A stretch of DNA of 64,000 nt from Erigeron canadensis (Eukaryota; Streptophyta; Magnoliopsida; Asterales; Asteraceae). The translations under genes were made by a program, and so were the position numbers. Location: NCBI RefSeq assembly GCF_010389155.1, contig NC_057761.1:10976501-11040500 (forward strand), written 5' to 3'. The notes below the pieces were generated by a model. That model worked only from the letters and a program-made list of their open reading frames with translations, ran no database searches and was not told where the DNA came from. Shown here one piece after another: positions 33,025-43,981 of this stretch; positions within the stretch are counted from its first letter, which is position 1; every line of letters begins with the position of its first letter.

Positions 33025-33549
33025 CTAGATTTTCCCCCCTTTTCTTGCAAGAACTTGGGGTGTTGGAAATTTCTTTGGAAGCTGTTTTTCATACTCAATT
33101 ATCATAGCATGGAGTTCAGTAACGGTATTACCCGTCCCATGTAAACGATAATTGCTCACAAAATTCTCAAAGTCTTTAGAAAGTGACTTGAGGATTATTC
33201 CAATCATAAATGGAGGAGCATAAGCATTATCCAGCTTTTCCAATTCCTCAAAATACATTTTCATTATCCACCATTGTCCAACTGGTGTTCCTTGTTTGTG
33301 TTGTAGGCTAAGAATTGCTTTATGCAAATCATACAGATATTGCCCTACATCCGCGGTATCGGTTGCACTCAACTCATTAGTTGCAGCACCAATTCCAGGA
33401 ACAACTGATCTCTCCTCATCAAGGACTCCATAGTTATTTAGAACCTTTCTCGGTCTATGAATGAGATCATTTGAATTTTGTCCAGAAAGACTTTTCCTTT
33501 CAATCTTTTGCCGAAAAGTATTGGTGTTTGTGGAGGGATTCATCGCCAT
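33025..33549 (-). pseudogene. Copia gag, ended by an in-frame TAG
   Basis: Starts MAMNPSTN at 33549 and runs for 174 codons, with a typical copia gag body (VGQYLYDLHKAILSLQ, then EELEKLDNAYAPPFMIGIILKSL, then VTELHAMIIEYEKQLPKK). The TAG at 33025-33027 is in the same frame as the zinc knuckle and protease downstream; only 11 codons separate it from the next ATG. Copia elements usually have a single gag-pol frame, so this is most simply a nonsense mutation. A readthrough stop cannot be excluded from one copy. Confidence 0.8.
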
Positions 33550-35200
33550 CTACAAAACAGATTAAGTTCAAAAATCAGTTGTTTCGATAATCAATCCTTG
33601 AGATTAATTACCCAAATGTTTATGGAATAAACAATTAATCTCATCAAGGCTAGGATCCAATTGACATGCAACCATTTCATCAGTTGATCTGCTAGAAATG
33701 ATTGCACTCAAAAGGTAAGTGACGATCAGTAATTGCATTCCAAGTGCAATTCCTAGATAGTATGGGACCTACGTAAGACGCTCGATTCATCAAGCGATCT
33801 TTTGTAGTCATGTTTTGTCCCATCTTTTGCCACGGGTCAAGGTCTCATCGCTTAACTCGCTTTAAGTCGTCCAACTAAGAACGTGCAACCACTGTGTACC
33901 TGTGAATGGGTTTTGCCATGCAATCGTCATTTCACCACTGTGTACCAGTGAGTAAAATAACGACCCCATGTGTCCTTGATAAATTGGATGGCAATGACTT
34001 AAGTTTATTGGGTTATACAATTTGATATGTGATCAAAAAGTTATGTTTAGGAGATTCATGCATATCTTCTAAACATAATATTTAATAAAATCATTTGTAT
34101 AGTCTTAGCAACACGAGAGAGCTCGGTAGCTCCATTTGAACGCACAAAGAAGCGCAAGGGCAAAGGTATGCGATAAACGCGATTTAAAAACCCGCCCTCT
34201 TAGAAGGCTAGCGCACTCCGGCTTATACCTCTCTTAGAGTTTGTTCAAATGGGTGAGCCGGTGTATCTCAAGGTTGTAGGACTCCAATTTTATTAAAAAA
34301 TCTCTTATTTTGATATTACTTAGTCATGTTTATATTTTCTCAAAACAATTTTACATCACAATTTATATCTCAATAAATATGCAAAATTATAAACTATAAC
34401 TATTTAAGCATGCAACGAGTTATGCTAGGCCACCTAAACATGTCACTATGGTTTGTTAATATCTAATCCGGCTCCCCCTTCAAAGAAGAGGACCACATAC
34501 ATCAAGTTGCCTTGATTGCGTGAGCCTTAAACTTGTACAACACAAACAATTATCATATAATCACATAGTTAGCTTCCTGGAATTTCCAATAGCTTCACGA
34601 CCTATTTAGACCTGTTTCTGGTCCGATTCAGATTTCAAATAGAACTACAAAGTTTTAGCCCTATGTGTTTAGAATCTTCAGTTCAAAGAACAGCTTCTAA
34701 CTCATTACGGATTAAAAGATATGAATTTTTTAGTAAACTGTCGCAAAACAGAAAGTTTATACGAAAAATTCACATTGTCACACAATTAATTTTACAATTA
34801 TCTAGCATAATTAACCCTAATGATCAAGATTTCATATCAATATATCTAAGTAAGAATCATGACTGATTTGCATGAAAAATTCATGATTTTTACTTCTTTT
34901 TAACAATTAAAAGTAAAGGTACAACACATAATTATATACGATTTATCACATAAACATGTAATTAATCAAAACTTGGATTAGGAACCCTAAAAAAAACTTT
35001 TTTTTTTTTTTTATTTTCTGGAAAATTTTCGAACCATATATATATTAAATAAAACCTTTTTCTCATTAAATAATGTAATTAAATTACAAAAACAATTTAA
35101 CTATATTTATATATATATATATATTCGAAAATTTTGAGATCAAGAACCCTAACCCCCCTTCAAGTTTTGATCTTTTGGTAATCAAAAAACATACATAGTA
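33550..35200 (-). other. Copia 5' untranslated leader
   Basis: 1.65 kb between the primer site and the gag ATG, longer than in many copia elements. It contains no convincing frame on either strand. Confidence 0.6.
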
Positions 35201-35214
35201 GGCTCGTGATACCA
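35201..35214 (-). other. Copia primer-binding site (tRNA-Met type)
   Basis: Minus-strand TGGTATCACGAGCC, one base from the LTR. Plant copia elements typically use the 3' end of initiator tRNA-Met, which gives TGGTATCAGAGC. Confidence 0.8.
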
Positions 35215-35215
35215 C

Positions 35216-35904
35216 TGTTGGGTTTTATAACTAATTATCACAACAAATCACAAAGCACGCAACGGAAGACAAGATCTATGTAGTTTAACTAATTAACCAA
35301 AGAATAGAATTTGTACCTTATTATGGAGAGATTGAAGACAAGAACAAGGTTTAACTTAACCTCTCTACGATTGCACACTCAACGGTGGAATGTATGTATG
35401 CTAGTACTTGATCACGAACAACCCTTTGTTTAAATCCGAAAACCTAGCTAACCCGAAAACCCTTTTCCCTAGCTATGTAAACCGAAAATCAAAACCCTTG
35501 TGGGTTGATGTTCGGCCGAGAGGGAGAGAGAGGAGAGAAAACCCTTTTGATTTAATTGTGTGAAAAACAAATAAACATAGGTTTTTATTTATAGGATTAG
35601 GAAACTTAATGACCAAGTCTTGAGGGTTTTCGAGACCCTAGTCGACCGGCCCCCCTATAGAATATTCTAGAGGGGTTTCCTAATTGTTTCCTAATTCCAA
35701 CTCTTCTCCGTTAAGTCCGTTAATTAAGTACCGTTAACTTTTAACTCTTTTAACGAACCTCCGTTAGTTTTTCGTGATCAAATTAATCAATAAACTACAT
35801 TTAATATATTAATTAATTTATAGTTACATTCACGTTGAGGTGTGACCCCGTAGGCTTAAATACTTTTCAGACATACGTTCATTTTACGTGATCATATTCC
35901 AACA
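35216..35904 (-). repeat. 5' LTR of the copia element
   Basis: 689 bp, plus-strand ends TGTTGGG...CCAACA. It carries the promoter for the minus-strand transcript. Confidence 0.9.
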
Positions 35905-35909
35905 CGACA

Positions 35910-37300
35910 TAACTCAACTAATGGTTAAAGTTTATACCTTACATCAAGACAGAGGTAACTGGTCGGTAGTTCCCCACGCGCAAATCGACATAACTTGATG
36001 CATATAGATTTTACTCGTTTATAGTTTTTTGAACTCTTTTTATTAATCTACTGATTGCCTTTCTTAAGAGTACTCAATTATTAATGCAATAGACTTTATC
36101 AGAGACCCCAGATGACTCATACACTTACTCCGCATGCAGCTAGTTCACAATAAATAGTGTAACAATTAAGGCGAACCATACGTCTAAACTAGTTCCTACA
36201 CAAGCACATATATCATTAGGTCCAGTTAATACATATATACTAATAACTAGATAGATCTAATTGCTATGCATATTAAAGTCCAGTTAAATGTGCTATGGCA
36301 AACATAATCGCATAGAGTTTCGTCATCTTTTGTCTACGTGCAAAGCTTACTTCTCAAAATGTTTTCCAGACACAAAAAAATTTTAAATTTTGCATGAACT
36401 AAGTAGTAAAAAACTTATGATTATTCAAACAATTAAACCACGGGTTTTTCCTATTCCATCCCCCCACACTTAAGTTGTACAACGTCCTCGTTGTACTAAA
36501 CATGACATAACAAAAAGGGTAATAGGAAAAACACGATAAGATAAAGGATTTACAAAACTTCTCGGGATTAAGTTGCATGAATGTTGTTGAAGATGGCATG
36601 TGTGGAGCGACTTGAATGATGTAGATCTCCAAAGATTAGAGTCGTCTCCGTTTGATGACGGTCCATTGATTTTTCTTCATCTTCTTTTCTTTTTGGTATT
36701 TTCAGATTTTTTCATTTTTTTGATTTTTGGGTTTTTATGATTTTTTTGGATTTTTCGCGATCTGGTGTGTGGGCAGACTCTGGGAGCAGCGCTGGACTTG
36801 CACAGGTGTAGGTCCAACGGCGCTGGTCTTCAGGGAGTGGCATTGGGATGCCCATGTGCATTCCCAGGGGCATTGGAAGTCTTCTAGCGGCGCTTGCGAG
36901 TTCTGTACTTGCTTTGACGTCTGATTTTCCTTCACGATTTGACTCCGACATTCCCCCACACTTAGTTTTTGACTAAGTTCATGGTTTTCTTCAGACTGCA
37001 AAACTGAATACTCCTATACACTACAATCAAAATATCAAAATGGAAATAACAATCTAAAACATAAAAATAAAATAAAAATGAAATACGAATGCGATAAGTT
37101 ACTTTCCTTGGTCTATTAAAAGCTTGCATTTGTGATTCTAAAGATATATCTCATATAAAATAGGTCACAAATGATAAAATTCAAAACAATTCACTTAATT
37201 GCAATTAGTCACATATTCCTAAAAATAAAAATAAAATACGGCTAAGGTTGCCTCCCAAGAAGAGTTAAGTTTAATGAGTCTTCAGCCAGGCTTTGCCTAG
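35910..37300 (-). other. 3' non-coding region of the outer gypsy relic, right of the copia insertion
   Basis: No intact frame. Two AAGTGTGGGGG words (minus strand, near 36462 and 36953) mark it as 3' region of the relic. A Pro/Ser/Ala-rich frame around 36712-36951 resembles low-complexity tails sometimes seen there but cannot be assigned. Confidence 0.45.
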
Positions 37301-37659
37301 GAACTAGGTAGGGGTGGCAATGGATGGATATGGATTGGATCATGATCTGATCCATTAGTGATCCAACTTAAATGGATCATGATCCGATCCGTGATCCAAC
37401 ATAATGGATCGTGATCCGATCCATATCTAAATAATTTTAAATAGATGGATCATCATCCGGATCGATCCATTAAATTTTTTCAATAATTTTAATTTTTAGG
37501 TGAATAAAAGTTTTACTTTTCAAAAACTAAGGAGCGTTTAGTAGGGAAAACCTTTCGTGCCCCTATCACTCGTGTCCATTGTGACTTGTGCCCCAGTTAC
37601 CTTGTCTAAGTCACCCCTCGCCCCCAGTCACCTCAACCAGTTCCCCCGGTGACCCTTGC

Positions 37660-39079
37660 TGATGTGTGAAATCTAGTTATAAAATTTATAAACATGAATT
37701 ACTGGAAAACTGACTACAACACACCTATGGGCAGTGTACCCGTTCGTATGAAGTATAGTAAACCGGTAAATCCGAGGTCGATCACAAGGACTTTGTAAAG
37801 CAATTGTTAAAAATAAAATGATTCAGAAAATGGGGGGTTTTATGGCCGAGTTTCCATGTTGCAAGTAGTTAGTAGAAAAAGTTAGTAATCCCGTATGATT
37901 AATCGTAAAGAGAATTTTTGTTGTTGAATCTTAGCAAAGATTTAAAAGGAACACCTACTTGGATCAGCTCACATGCCAATCATCGGATCTAAATATTACT
38001 TGCATTCGTTGAACAACTTAAAAGGTAGACAAGATGAACTCCCGTTATACTTGAAACTTTAAGTGCTCAAAATATAATTATTGCTTCCGCACTTAATTTC
38101 TACTCTAAACAGTTAAGCATTAAGAACCTAAGTTAATTTTATGATTTAATATTTTAAAAGCTTTCTCCCGAACTGCTTATTCGCCTAATCAAATCCCTCT
38201 ATCATAAGCTTTTACACACTCAAAATGGATTTAATTGTTTAAAATTTTTATCGTTAGTTTTCCCCGAACTCCAACGACTTTAGGTTAATTAAAGACCGAT
38301 CAACCATTTCATAAACCAATTGACAATGACATAGATTTCTCCCGAACTTCTAATTACAGTTATCATTTAATTAATATAAAAGACAAAAACAATATTTAAA
38401 CCCAAATAAATGTGGATCTTCGATTAAACATAAAAATCTTATTCAACATTTGCAAGCAACATTAAATCGACCCTATGACATGCTTACTACCCAAGCGGGT
38501 GCAAGAGATTTAGCTACTCATATTAAAAAGACAAGAACAAACAAATGGAGAAGAAATCATATTATACCAAACGATTGAAGATAATCCGGTAGCAATAATG
38601 ATGACAATCCAAAGTTAAAAAGCTGAAAAATCCTAACAACTTGTTTGCTCCAAAGTACTAGAAACTAAAGAAAATAATGCTTAGAGTTCGTCCCTAATAA
38701 CAGAACCCTAATCGTCTTTATATAGGAAAAACGCGTGTAACGCCCCTTACACTCCTTTTAAGTCTTCACGGCCGTTATGCAACGTAACAGCCCATTACAG
38801 GTGATTTTGGGTTTTCTCCTTGTAACGGGTGTTACTCATGTAATGGGAGTTTCAAGCTCCGGATTCTGTTTTCTTCGTCCTTAACTTGATTTCGATCGAA
38901 TCCTTCTTCCGTTTCTTCCATATATCATCAAAATCAACCAATTCATTCGTCTAATCATTTTCCAACTTGAAAACACTTAACACAACCTCAAAGCATTAAA
39001 AGTTGGATATAAAACTATAAAAATAACGAATAATTGGTCCTAAACTCACGTGTGAAATGGTATAAAATATGACACATCA
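37660..39079. repeat. Solo LTR (1420 bp) nested in the hAT element
   Basis: Begins TGATGTGTGAAAT, ends ATATGACACATCA, and is flanked by CTTGC on both sides (37655-37659 and 39080-39084). TG...CA ends with a perfect 5-bp duplication and no internal coding region are what remains after recombination between the two LTRs of an element. The segment near 37735-37790 (GGGCAGTGTACCCG, then CCGAGGTCGATCACAAGGAC) recalls Athila-type gypsy LTRs. Orientation was not determined. Confidence 0.8.
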
Positions 39080-39084
39080 CTTGC

Positions 39085-39365
39085 CATAGGTGCCCCAATG
39101 ACCTGTGCTCCCGGTCAAATGGTACCTTTGACAGGGGACACGGGTCACCGAGGGATCCATTTGACCGTGGGCCCCTGTGACCGGAACAAGGGTCGTCGGG
39201 GGCACCTTTGAGTAGGACACAGGTCAACGGGGAAACGTTTGACCGGGGGCACCCATGTCTGGAACACGGGTCACCGGAGGCACCTTTGACTGGGGGCATG
39301 CGTTCCGGGGTCACCATTGACCGGTGGCACGTTCGACCGGGGGCACCATTTGACCGGGGGAACTC
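39085..39365. repeat. GC-rich minisatellite of ~13-25-bp units in the hAT element
   Basis: Repeating variants of GACCGGGGGCACC, GGGTCACCGG and CATTTGACC. The reverse-complement style of the same units occurs to the left of the solo LTR at 37555-37655 (CCAGTTCCCCCGGTGACC), so the hAT interior was an inverted, repeat-rich region before the LTR inserted. Confidence 0.7.
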
Positions 39366-39589
39366 GACAATGGTGATATGTCAATTAGTCAATTTTGGTG
39401 ATATGTCAATCCGGATCAATCAGGATGGATCATGGATCGATCCAAATAATTAAATGGATAAATTGAGCAATCCATTGGATTGTTAAATGGATAAATGGAT
39501 ATCATTTTTGATCCAATAAGTGATATAAATGGATTGGATCGGATCGGATTTGGATCAATATCCAATCTATTGCCAAGCCTAGAACTAGG

Positions 39590-40314
39590 TTGAGGAAGAA
39601 TATAGGGTTGGCCGGGGGCTGGTTCCAGTTGGGTTGTATCGAATATAAATGCCAGATTTATCTTCTAAATATGAGTCGATGTTCATTCTTTCTCCTTGTC
39701 CTTGGCAAAGCTTAGTCTTACAGTCAAAACCATAGGGATTATCCTCACTGATGTCCTTTTTACTAAGCTTCAATATATTAATCCCAGACTGTAATATTAA
39801 CTCTCCTAACTCGACATTTATATCAGCACATGCGGTTTTCAAAAAGGGTTGACCCAAAATCACATTGTTGCCCGTGACCGAATTTTCCTTTATAATAATG
39901 AACTCTATCGAGAATTTTAACCCATCTATGTAAAACACTACTTCTTTAACGAATCCTCGAACTCTAATATTAACATTTCTAAAGAGGTAGACCATTTTAT
40001 CCTCCCAGAGACCCAGACTATCTTGCCCAAATCCTTATTAACGTACCGGAAATGATGATCTAAGGGAAGAATATTCGTTGTTACTCTAACATCTCTAAAG
40101 GCTTCACATCCTAGATATGCTTGTATTCCTCCACGAACCTTAAAATTGGTTAGGTCTCTTAGGGCAGAGGTGGATAAATAAGGGTTATACTCAATTAAAG
40201 CTTTGTCTTTTATGTCTTTCCATCCTAGGCTATATAGGAACTTGTTTACCCTAACTAGTATCTTATCACCTTTTTCTATCCCTTTTTTGTCTCTTCTAAG
40301 ATTTCCTCATAGCT
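39590..40314 (-). pseudogene. Outer gypsy relic: aspartic-protease-like coding remnant
   Basis: A minus-strand frame (39995-39585) contains the block NNVILGQPFLKTACADINVELGEL, resembling the ILGRPFL region of Athila-like and other gypsy proteases. The preceding GLKFSIEFIII strand is also as expected. Upstream, 40000-40280 continues with protein-like sequence (NPYLSTSALRDLTNFKVRGG, AYLGCEAFRDVR) in a shifted frame. No RT or integrase is present, so the relic is either heavily deleted or nonautonomous. Confidence 0.5.
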
Positions 40315-40526
40315 TCGTTTGACTCCTGAATCACCTCATTGTATCTTGTAACTTCATAGGCCTTCATCATGAGTCACTTTATGCCATTTACCCTCACTCA
40401 CATCTTCCGTGACCCTGCATAAACATAGAATCCATTAAGTACCGATAGTTCCGGAATATTAACTCATTTAAGACATTGAAATGAGGCATTTCGATAGGGT
40501 TTTTATCACAAAATGAACGCTTATCA
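40315..40526 (-). repeat. 5' LTR fragment of the outer gypsy relic
   Basis: Direct repeat of 26990-27177; on the minus strand it begins TGATAAGCGTTCATTTTG at 40526. Similarity ends abruptly near 40315, where the coding remnant begins, so most of this LTR is missing. Confidence 0.55.
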
Positions 40527-40565
40527 AAAAGAATACCGAATCATATTAGATTCCCATATTTATTA

Positions 40566-40708
40566 CTCCTTTCGTTCCATTTTAAGTATCATATTTTAAC
40601 TGGTCAAGTGTTTTTATTTAAACTTTGACCATAAATATCTTTTATTTTGTATTGTATGTTAATTGATGAAAATTATATCAATAAAAACTATATTTTAAAT
40701 TCAATCGA
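40566..40708 (+). mobile_element. Stowaway-like MITE end, cut by the LINE
   Basis: TA followed by CTCCTTTCGTTCCATTTTAAG resembles the CTCCCTCCGTCCC terminus of Stowaway (Tc1/mariner) MITEs. The following TTTGACCATAAATATC and GATGAAAATTATATCAAT words are also typical. The other end was not found beyond the LINE. Confidence 0.5.
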
Positions 40709-40719
40709 TTTTTTTTTTT
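40709..40719 (-). other. LINE poly-A tail
   Basis: Run of T on the plus strand, directly after the GAACGGCGAAATATTATAAATAG 3' UTR (reverse sense). It marks the 3' end of the retrotransposed copy. Confidence 0.75.
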
Positions 40720-40784
40720 AGAACGGCGAAATATTATAAATAGAAACCATCTAGCAAAGTACTAGATGATAAAAAGAGTTAGAG

Positions 40785-43121
40785 TTACGACCGAGTCACC
40801 ACAAGTAGCCCACTATAAAGTGAGAAGGGGTTTTTAAACCACTCGTCCCGCGAAACACGTAACTTCTTAGATCTGCTAGTAGCCCACAAATACGATTGGG
40901 AAACAATGGAGTCGAATAAGAAATCTGGACGATTTTGTCCCGATGAAAACACTTGTTCATTTCGATGCTTCCAAATAACCCATATCATGCAGAAAAGGAC
41001 AGCTTCAATACAATTCTTCTTAAGAACTTTGATAGGCATGTTGTCCAGTAGCAAAAGGGCATCTTCCAAGTTAGTGGCAAGCAACAACGTAGGAATATCA
41101 AGCCATGTTGCAATTAACCTCCACAATTTATTAGCAATCTTACAGGCCAAGAACAGATGATTTGTAGTTTCCAAGTCAGTCGAACATAAAGGGCACAATA
41201 TCGATGGAATGTCAATACCTTTATTAGAGAGATTGTAGCGCGTTGGAATACGGTCAATTAACGTTCTCCAAACAAGAATATTAACCTTTTTAGGCACGAG
41301 ATTGTTCCACCTAGTAATGGTCGAACTCGCGGGGAGCAAATGATCGTTAATGTTGATTCTAGTATCTTTTACAGAGAAGCCAATCGTATCAGACAAGGAC
41401 CAATCCCATTTATCCATATTTTTAGTTAAAGCCACGTTTTCAAGAGCCATAAGTAGCTCAAGCTATTCGCTTTCCTCTACTCCTCCCCTTAGAGGTCTTC
41501 GCCATTGTGAAGAAAACCGTTCACCATTCCATCGATCTGAAAACATAGCATTTTTTTCTTGTTCCAAGTTGTAAAGACGAGGGAACCTATTATGCAAAGG
41601 AGTATTACCAGACCAACAATCGTACCAAAAAGAAACCGATCTGCCATTACCAATCTTTAGAGACAAAGTATGAAGGGGAATAAAGTTTTTCTTGTGAAAG
41701 TCCACAGCAACTTTTGAGATTTGATTCCACAAACCATGTTTCACACCTCCATTAGAAGTCCACGACCAAAATGATAACGGTCTGTGAATATTTTTAAGAA
41801 CTCTAACCCACAACGAGTCGGGATTAGTGACATACCTCCATCTCCATTTGAGCAACATTGTTTTGTTAAATGCATCAAGAGATCCAAAACCGAGACCACC
41901 ATTGCATTTACTTGCCAAAATTCTATTCCATTTAACTCAATGCATCTTTTTGATCTCGTCGTTACCACCCCAAAAAAATTTTGCACGGATGGATTCAAGT
42001 CTCTTATTAACCACATTTGGCATGCGAAATAACGATAAATAATACGAACCCAAGCTGCCAAGAACCGATGTGACTAGAGTAGCACGACCACCAAAAGATA
42101 AAAGTTTTGCATTCCACTTTGATAATCTCTTTTTAAATTTCTCAACAAGTGGATTCCACGAGTTGAAATTATTCATATTTGCCCCAATTGGGATCCTCAG
42201 ATACACAAATGGAAAATAATCTTTACCACAATGAGCCAGAATAGCGAAGTTATCGATCTCCAAATCTCGAACCCCAATACCATAAAGTTTAGATTTTTGT
42301 AAATTAATTTTTAAACCCGAAGCCAATTGAAAACAAGAGAACGCAGCCATGACATTCTGAAAGTTAACTTCCTCCCATTCACCCATAAAAAGGACATCGT
42401 CAGCATATATTAAATGAGAAAGAGAAATATCACCAACCTGGATGCCACGAAAAGCACCCGCTTCCTTTAAATCTTCTAAGGCAACATGGAGGCCCTCCAT
42501 AGCCAAAATAAAAAGAAATGGCGTTATCGGATCCCCTTGACGAATACCACGTTCGAAAGAAAATTCTTTAGTAGGGCTTCCGTTAACAAGAATGGACGAT
42601 CTAGAAGAGTAAAGACACCCAGAAATCCAACTGATCCACCGACGTCCAAAACCCATAAAGGACATCATAGTCAATAAATAATTCCACTCAAGGGAATCAT
42701 AAGCTTTAGCAATATCAAAGTTAAGAATCAAAGCTTTTTTCTTCTTCCTTTTGAGATGGTCAACGACTTCATTCAATATTAATGGGCCATCAAGAATATT
42801 TTTCCCTTTTATAAACGCCGACTACGAGGAGCTCACCAAAGAATCCAAGACTTTTGCTAATCTGTTCGCCAAAACTTTTGTAACAGTTTTGTATTGTAAA
42901 CCAATTAAACTAATGGGATGATAATCATCAATAGTAAGAGGGTTGGAAACTTTCGGGATCAGAGTAATGAAAGAAGAGTTACATCCAGGCGGGAAGTAAC
43001 CTGTTTTAAAGAATCGAGTGACAAAAGCAACCACATCATCCTTTAAAAAATCCCAAAAGGTTTTCAAAAATCCAAAAGTAAATCCATCCGGACCCGGGGT
43101 TTGTCGTTGCCACAATTCCAC
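40785..43121 (-). pseudogene. LINE ORF2 reverse transcriptase and zf-RVT region
   Basis: RT blocks in order: TPGPDGFTFGFLKTFW, FITLIPKVSNP with DYHPISLIG, FDIAKAYDSLEW (catalytic Asp), GIRQGDPITPFLFILAMEGL, and LIYADDVLFMGEW (the YADD core). The thumb region and the WNAKLLSFGGRATLVTSVL block follow. The C-terminal zf-RVT domain has VPKKVNILVWRTLIDRIPTRYNL, then CPLCSTDLETTNHLFLACKIANKLW. Open frames lie at 43121-42822, 42776-41937, 41918-41463 and 41450-40785, so at least three disruptions separate them. RT would prime on nicked target DNA. Confidence 0.85.
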
Positions 43122-43981
43122 ACAGCTTCTTTAACCTCTATTTCGGTGATCTCACATTCCAATTGTCTTGCCTGGTCTTGAGACAACGATTTAAATCTAG
43201 GACTTTTATTCACCAAATTGAAACAAGGTTGCCTTTTGAATTTGTTTGCAACGTGATCCAGAAAAATTTGTTTGACATCAGGATGGTTATCAATCCAAGT
43301 CCCTTGAAATTTGATCCCTTGAATGACACGATTTTTCCTAGATTTATTAACATACAAGTGGAAAAAACGGGAATTCTCATCGGCTTCAACGGCCCATTTA
43401 ATTTTTGAATTTTGCTTAATGTCAAGAGATGCCCTTAATTCAGCATCCATAATCTTGTGAGTCAAATCCTTCCTAATACTTGGAAAGTTACTATTAGCTG
43501 ATCCACTATCAAAAGAATTGTCAAGAATCACAAGCTGCTCTCTGGGTACTTTCACATCATCATTGCTTTTCAAGAATCACAAACTAGCTAAAAAGTTGCC
43601 AATAAATCGCCACAGCTCTCGCTTAGCCGATTCATCCTGCGGAGCATACACATTAATCATAAAGCATTGAAGATTCAAAGGAAGCCAAGTACCTTCAACG
43701 ATGAGAACGTTAGGGAGACTAAGCACTTTACAGCTACGAAACATGATAGGGTTCCAAATGGATAGAATTCCGCCTGAATGACCCCTAGCCGAAGAAGTAG
43801 CAAACTCGAATTGACAATTATCCCAAAGCCTACGAATCTTTAGAATATCGACCGAATTCATGTATGTTTCTTGAATACCACAAAAGTTAACATGATGCTT
43901 TGCTAATATGGAAGACACCTTAGACAATTTATTAGGATCTCTCCCACCGAATCCACGCAAATTTAACGAGAGGATATTCAT
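43064..43981 (-). pseudogene. LINE ORF2 start: truncated endonuclease and linker
   Basis: Starts MNILSLNLRGFGG at 43981, the standard start of plant LINE AP-type endonucleases. IQETYM, GHSGGILSIWN and VYAPQD follow. After about 134 codons, at NFLAS, the frame hits a stop. The next frame (43573-43064) is already linker sequence leading to RT (IKWAVEADENSRFFHLYVNKSRKN). The C-terminal half of the endonuclease, including the GDFN and SDH motifs, is missing, consistent with one internal deletion near 43580. Confidence 0.8.

Larger units (their letters stand above)
27693..35904 (-). mobile_element. Ty1/copia retrotransposon, nearly complete
   Basis: Both LTRs, primer site, polypurine tract and all coding domains are present. 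Domain order (gag, protease, integrase, RT, RNase H) places it in Ty1/copia. Flanking 5-bp repeats are TGACA (27688-27692) and CGACA (35905-35909), one mismatch. The two LTRs look almost identical by eye, with few substitutions and a 7-bp difference in a GAGAGAGG run, so insertion was relatively recent. Coding damage is slight: one in-frame TAG between gag and protease and one frameshift between integrase and RT. The element interrupted an older gypsy relic. Confidence 0.9.
37309..39581. mobile_element. hAT nonautonomous element with 8-bp target duplication
   Basis: The left end is TAGGGGTGGCAATGGATGG and the right end, reversed, TAGGCTTGGCAATAGATTGG. The flanks are identical: GAACTAGG at 37301-37308 and 39582-39589. 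Short inverted ends with an 8-bp duplication define the hAT superfamily. Subterminal regions on both sides are packed with GGATC/GATCC words (37320-37470 and 39410-39560), which may be transposase-binding sites. There is no transposase. About 1.4 kb of the length is a later solo-LTR insertion. The element itself sits in the outer gypsy relic. Confidence 0.85.
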
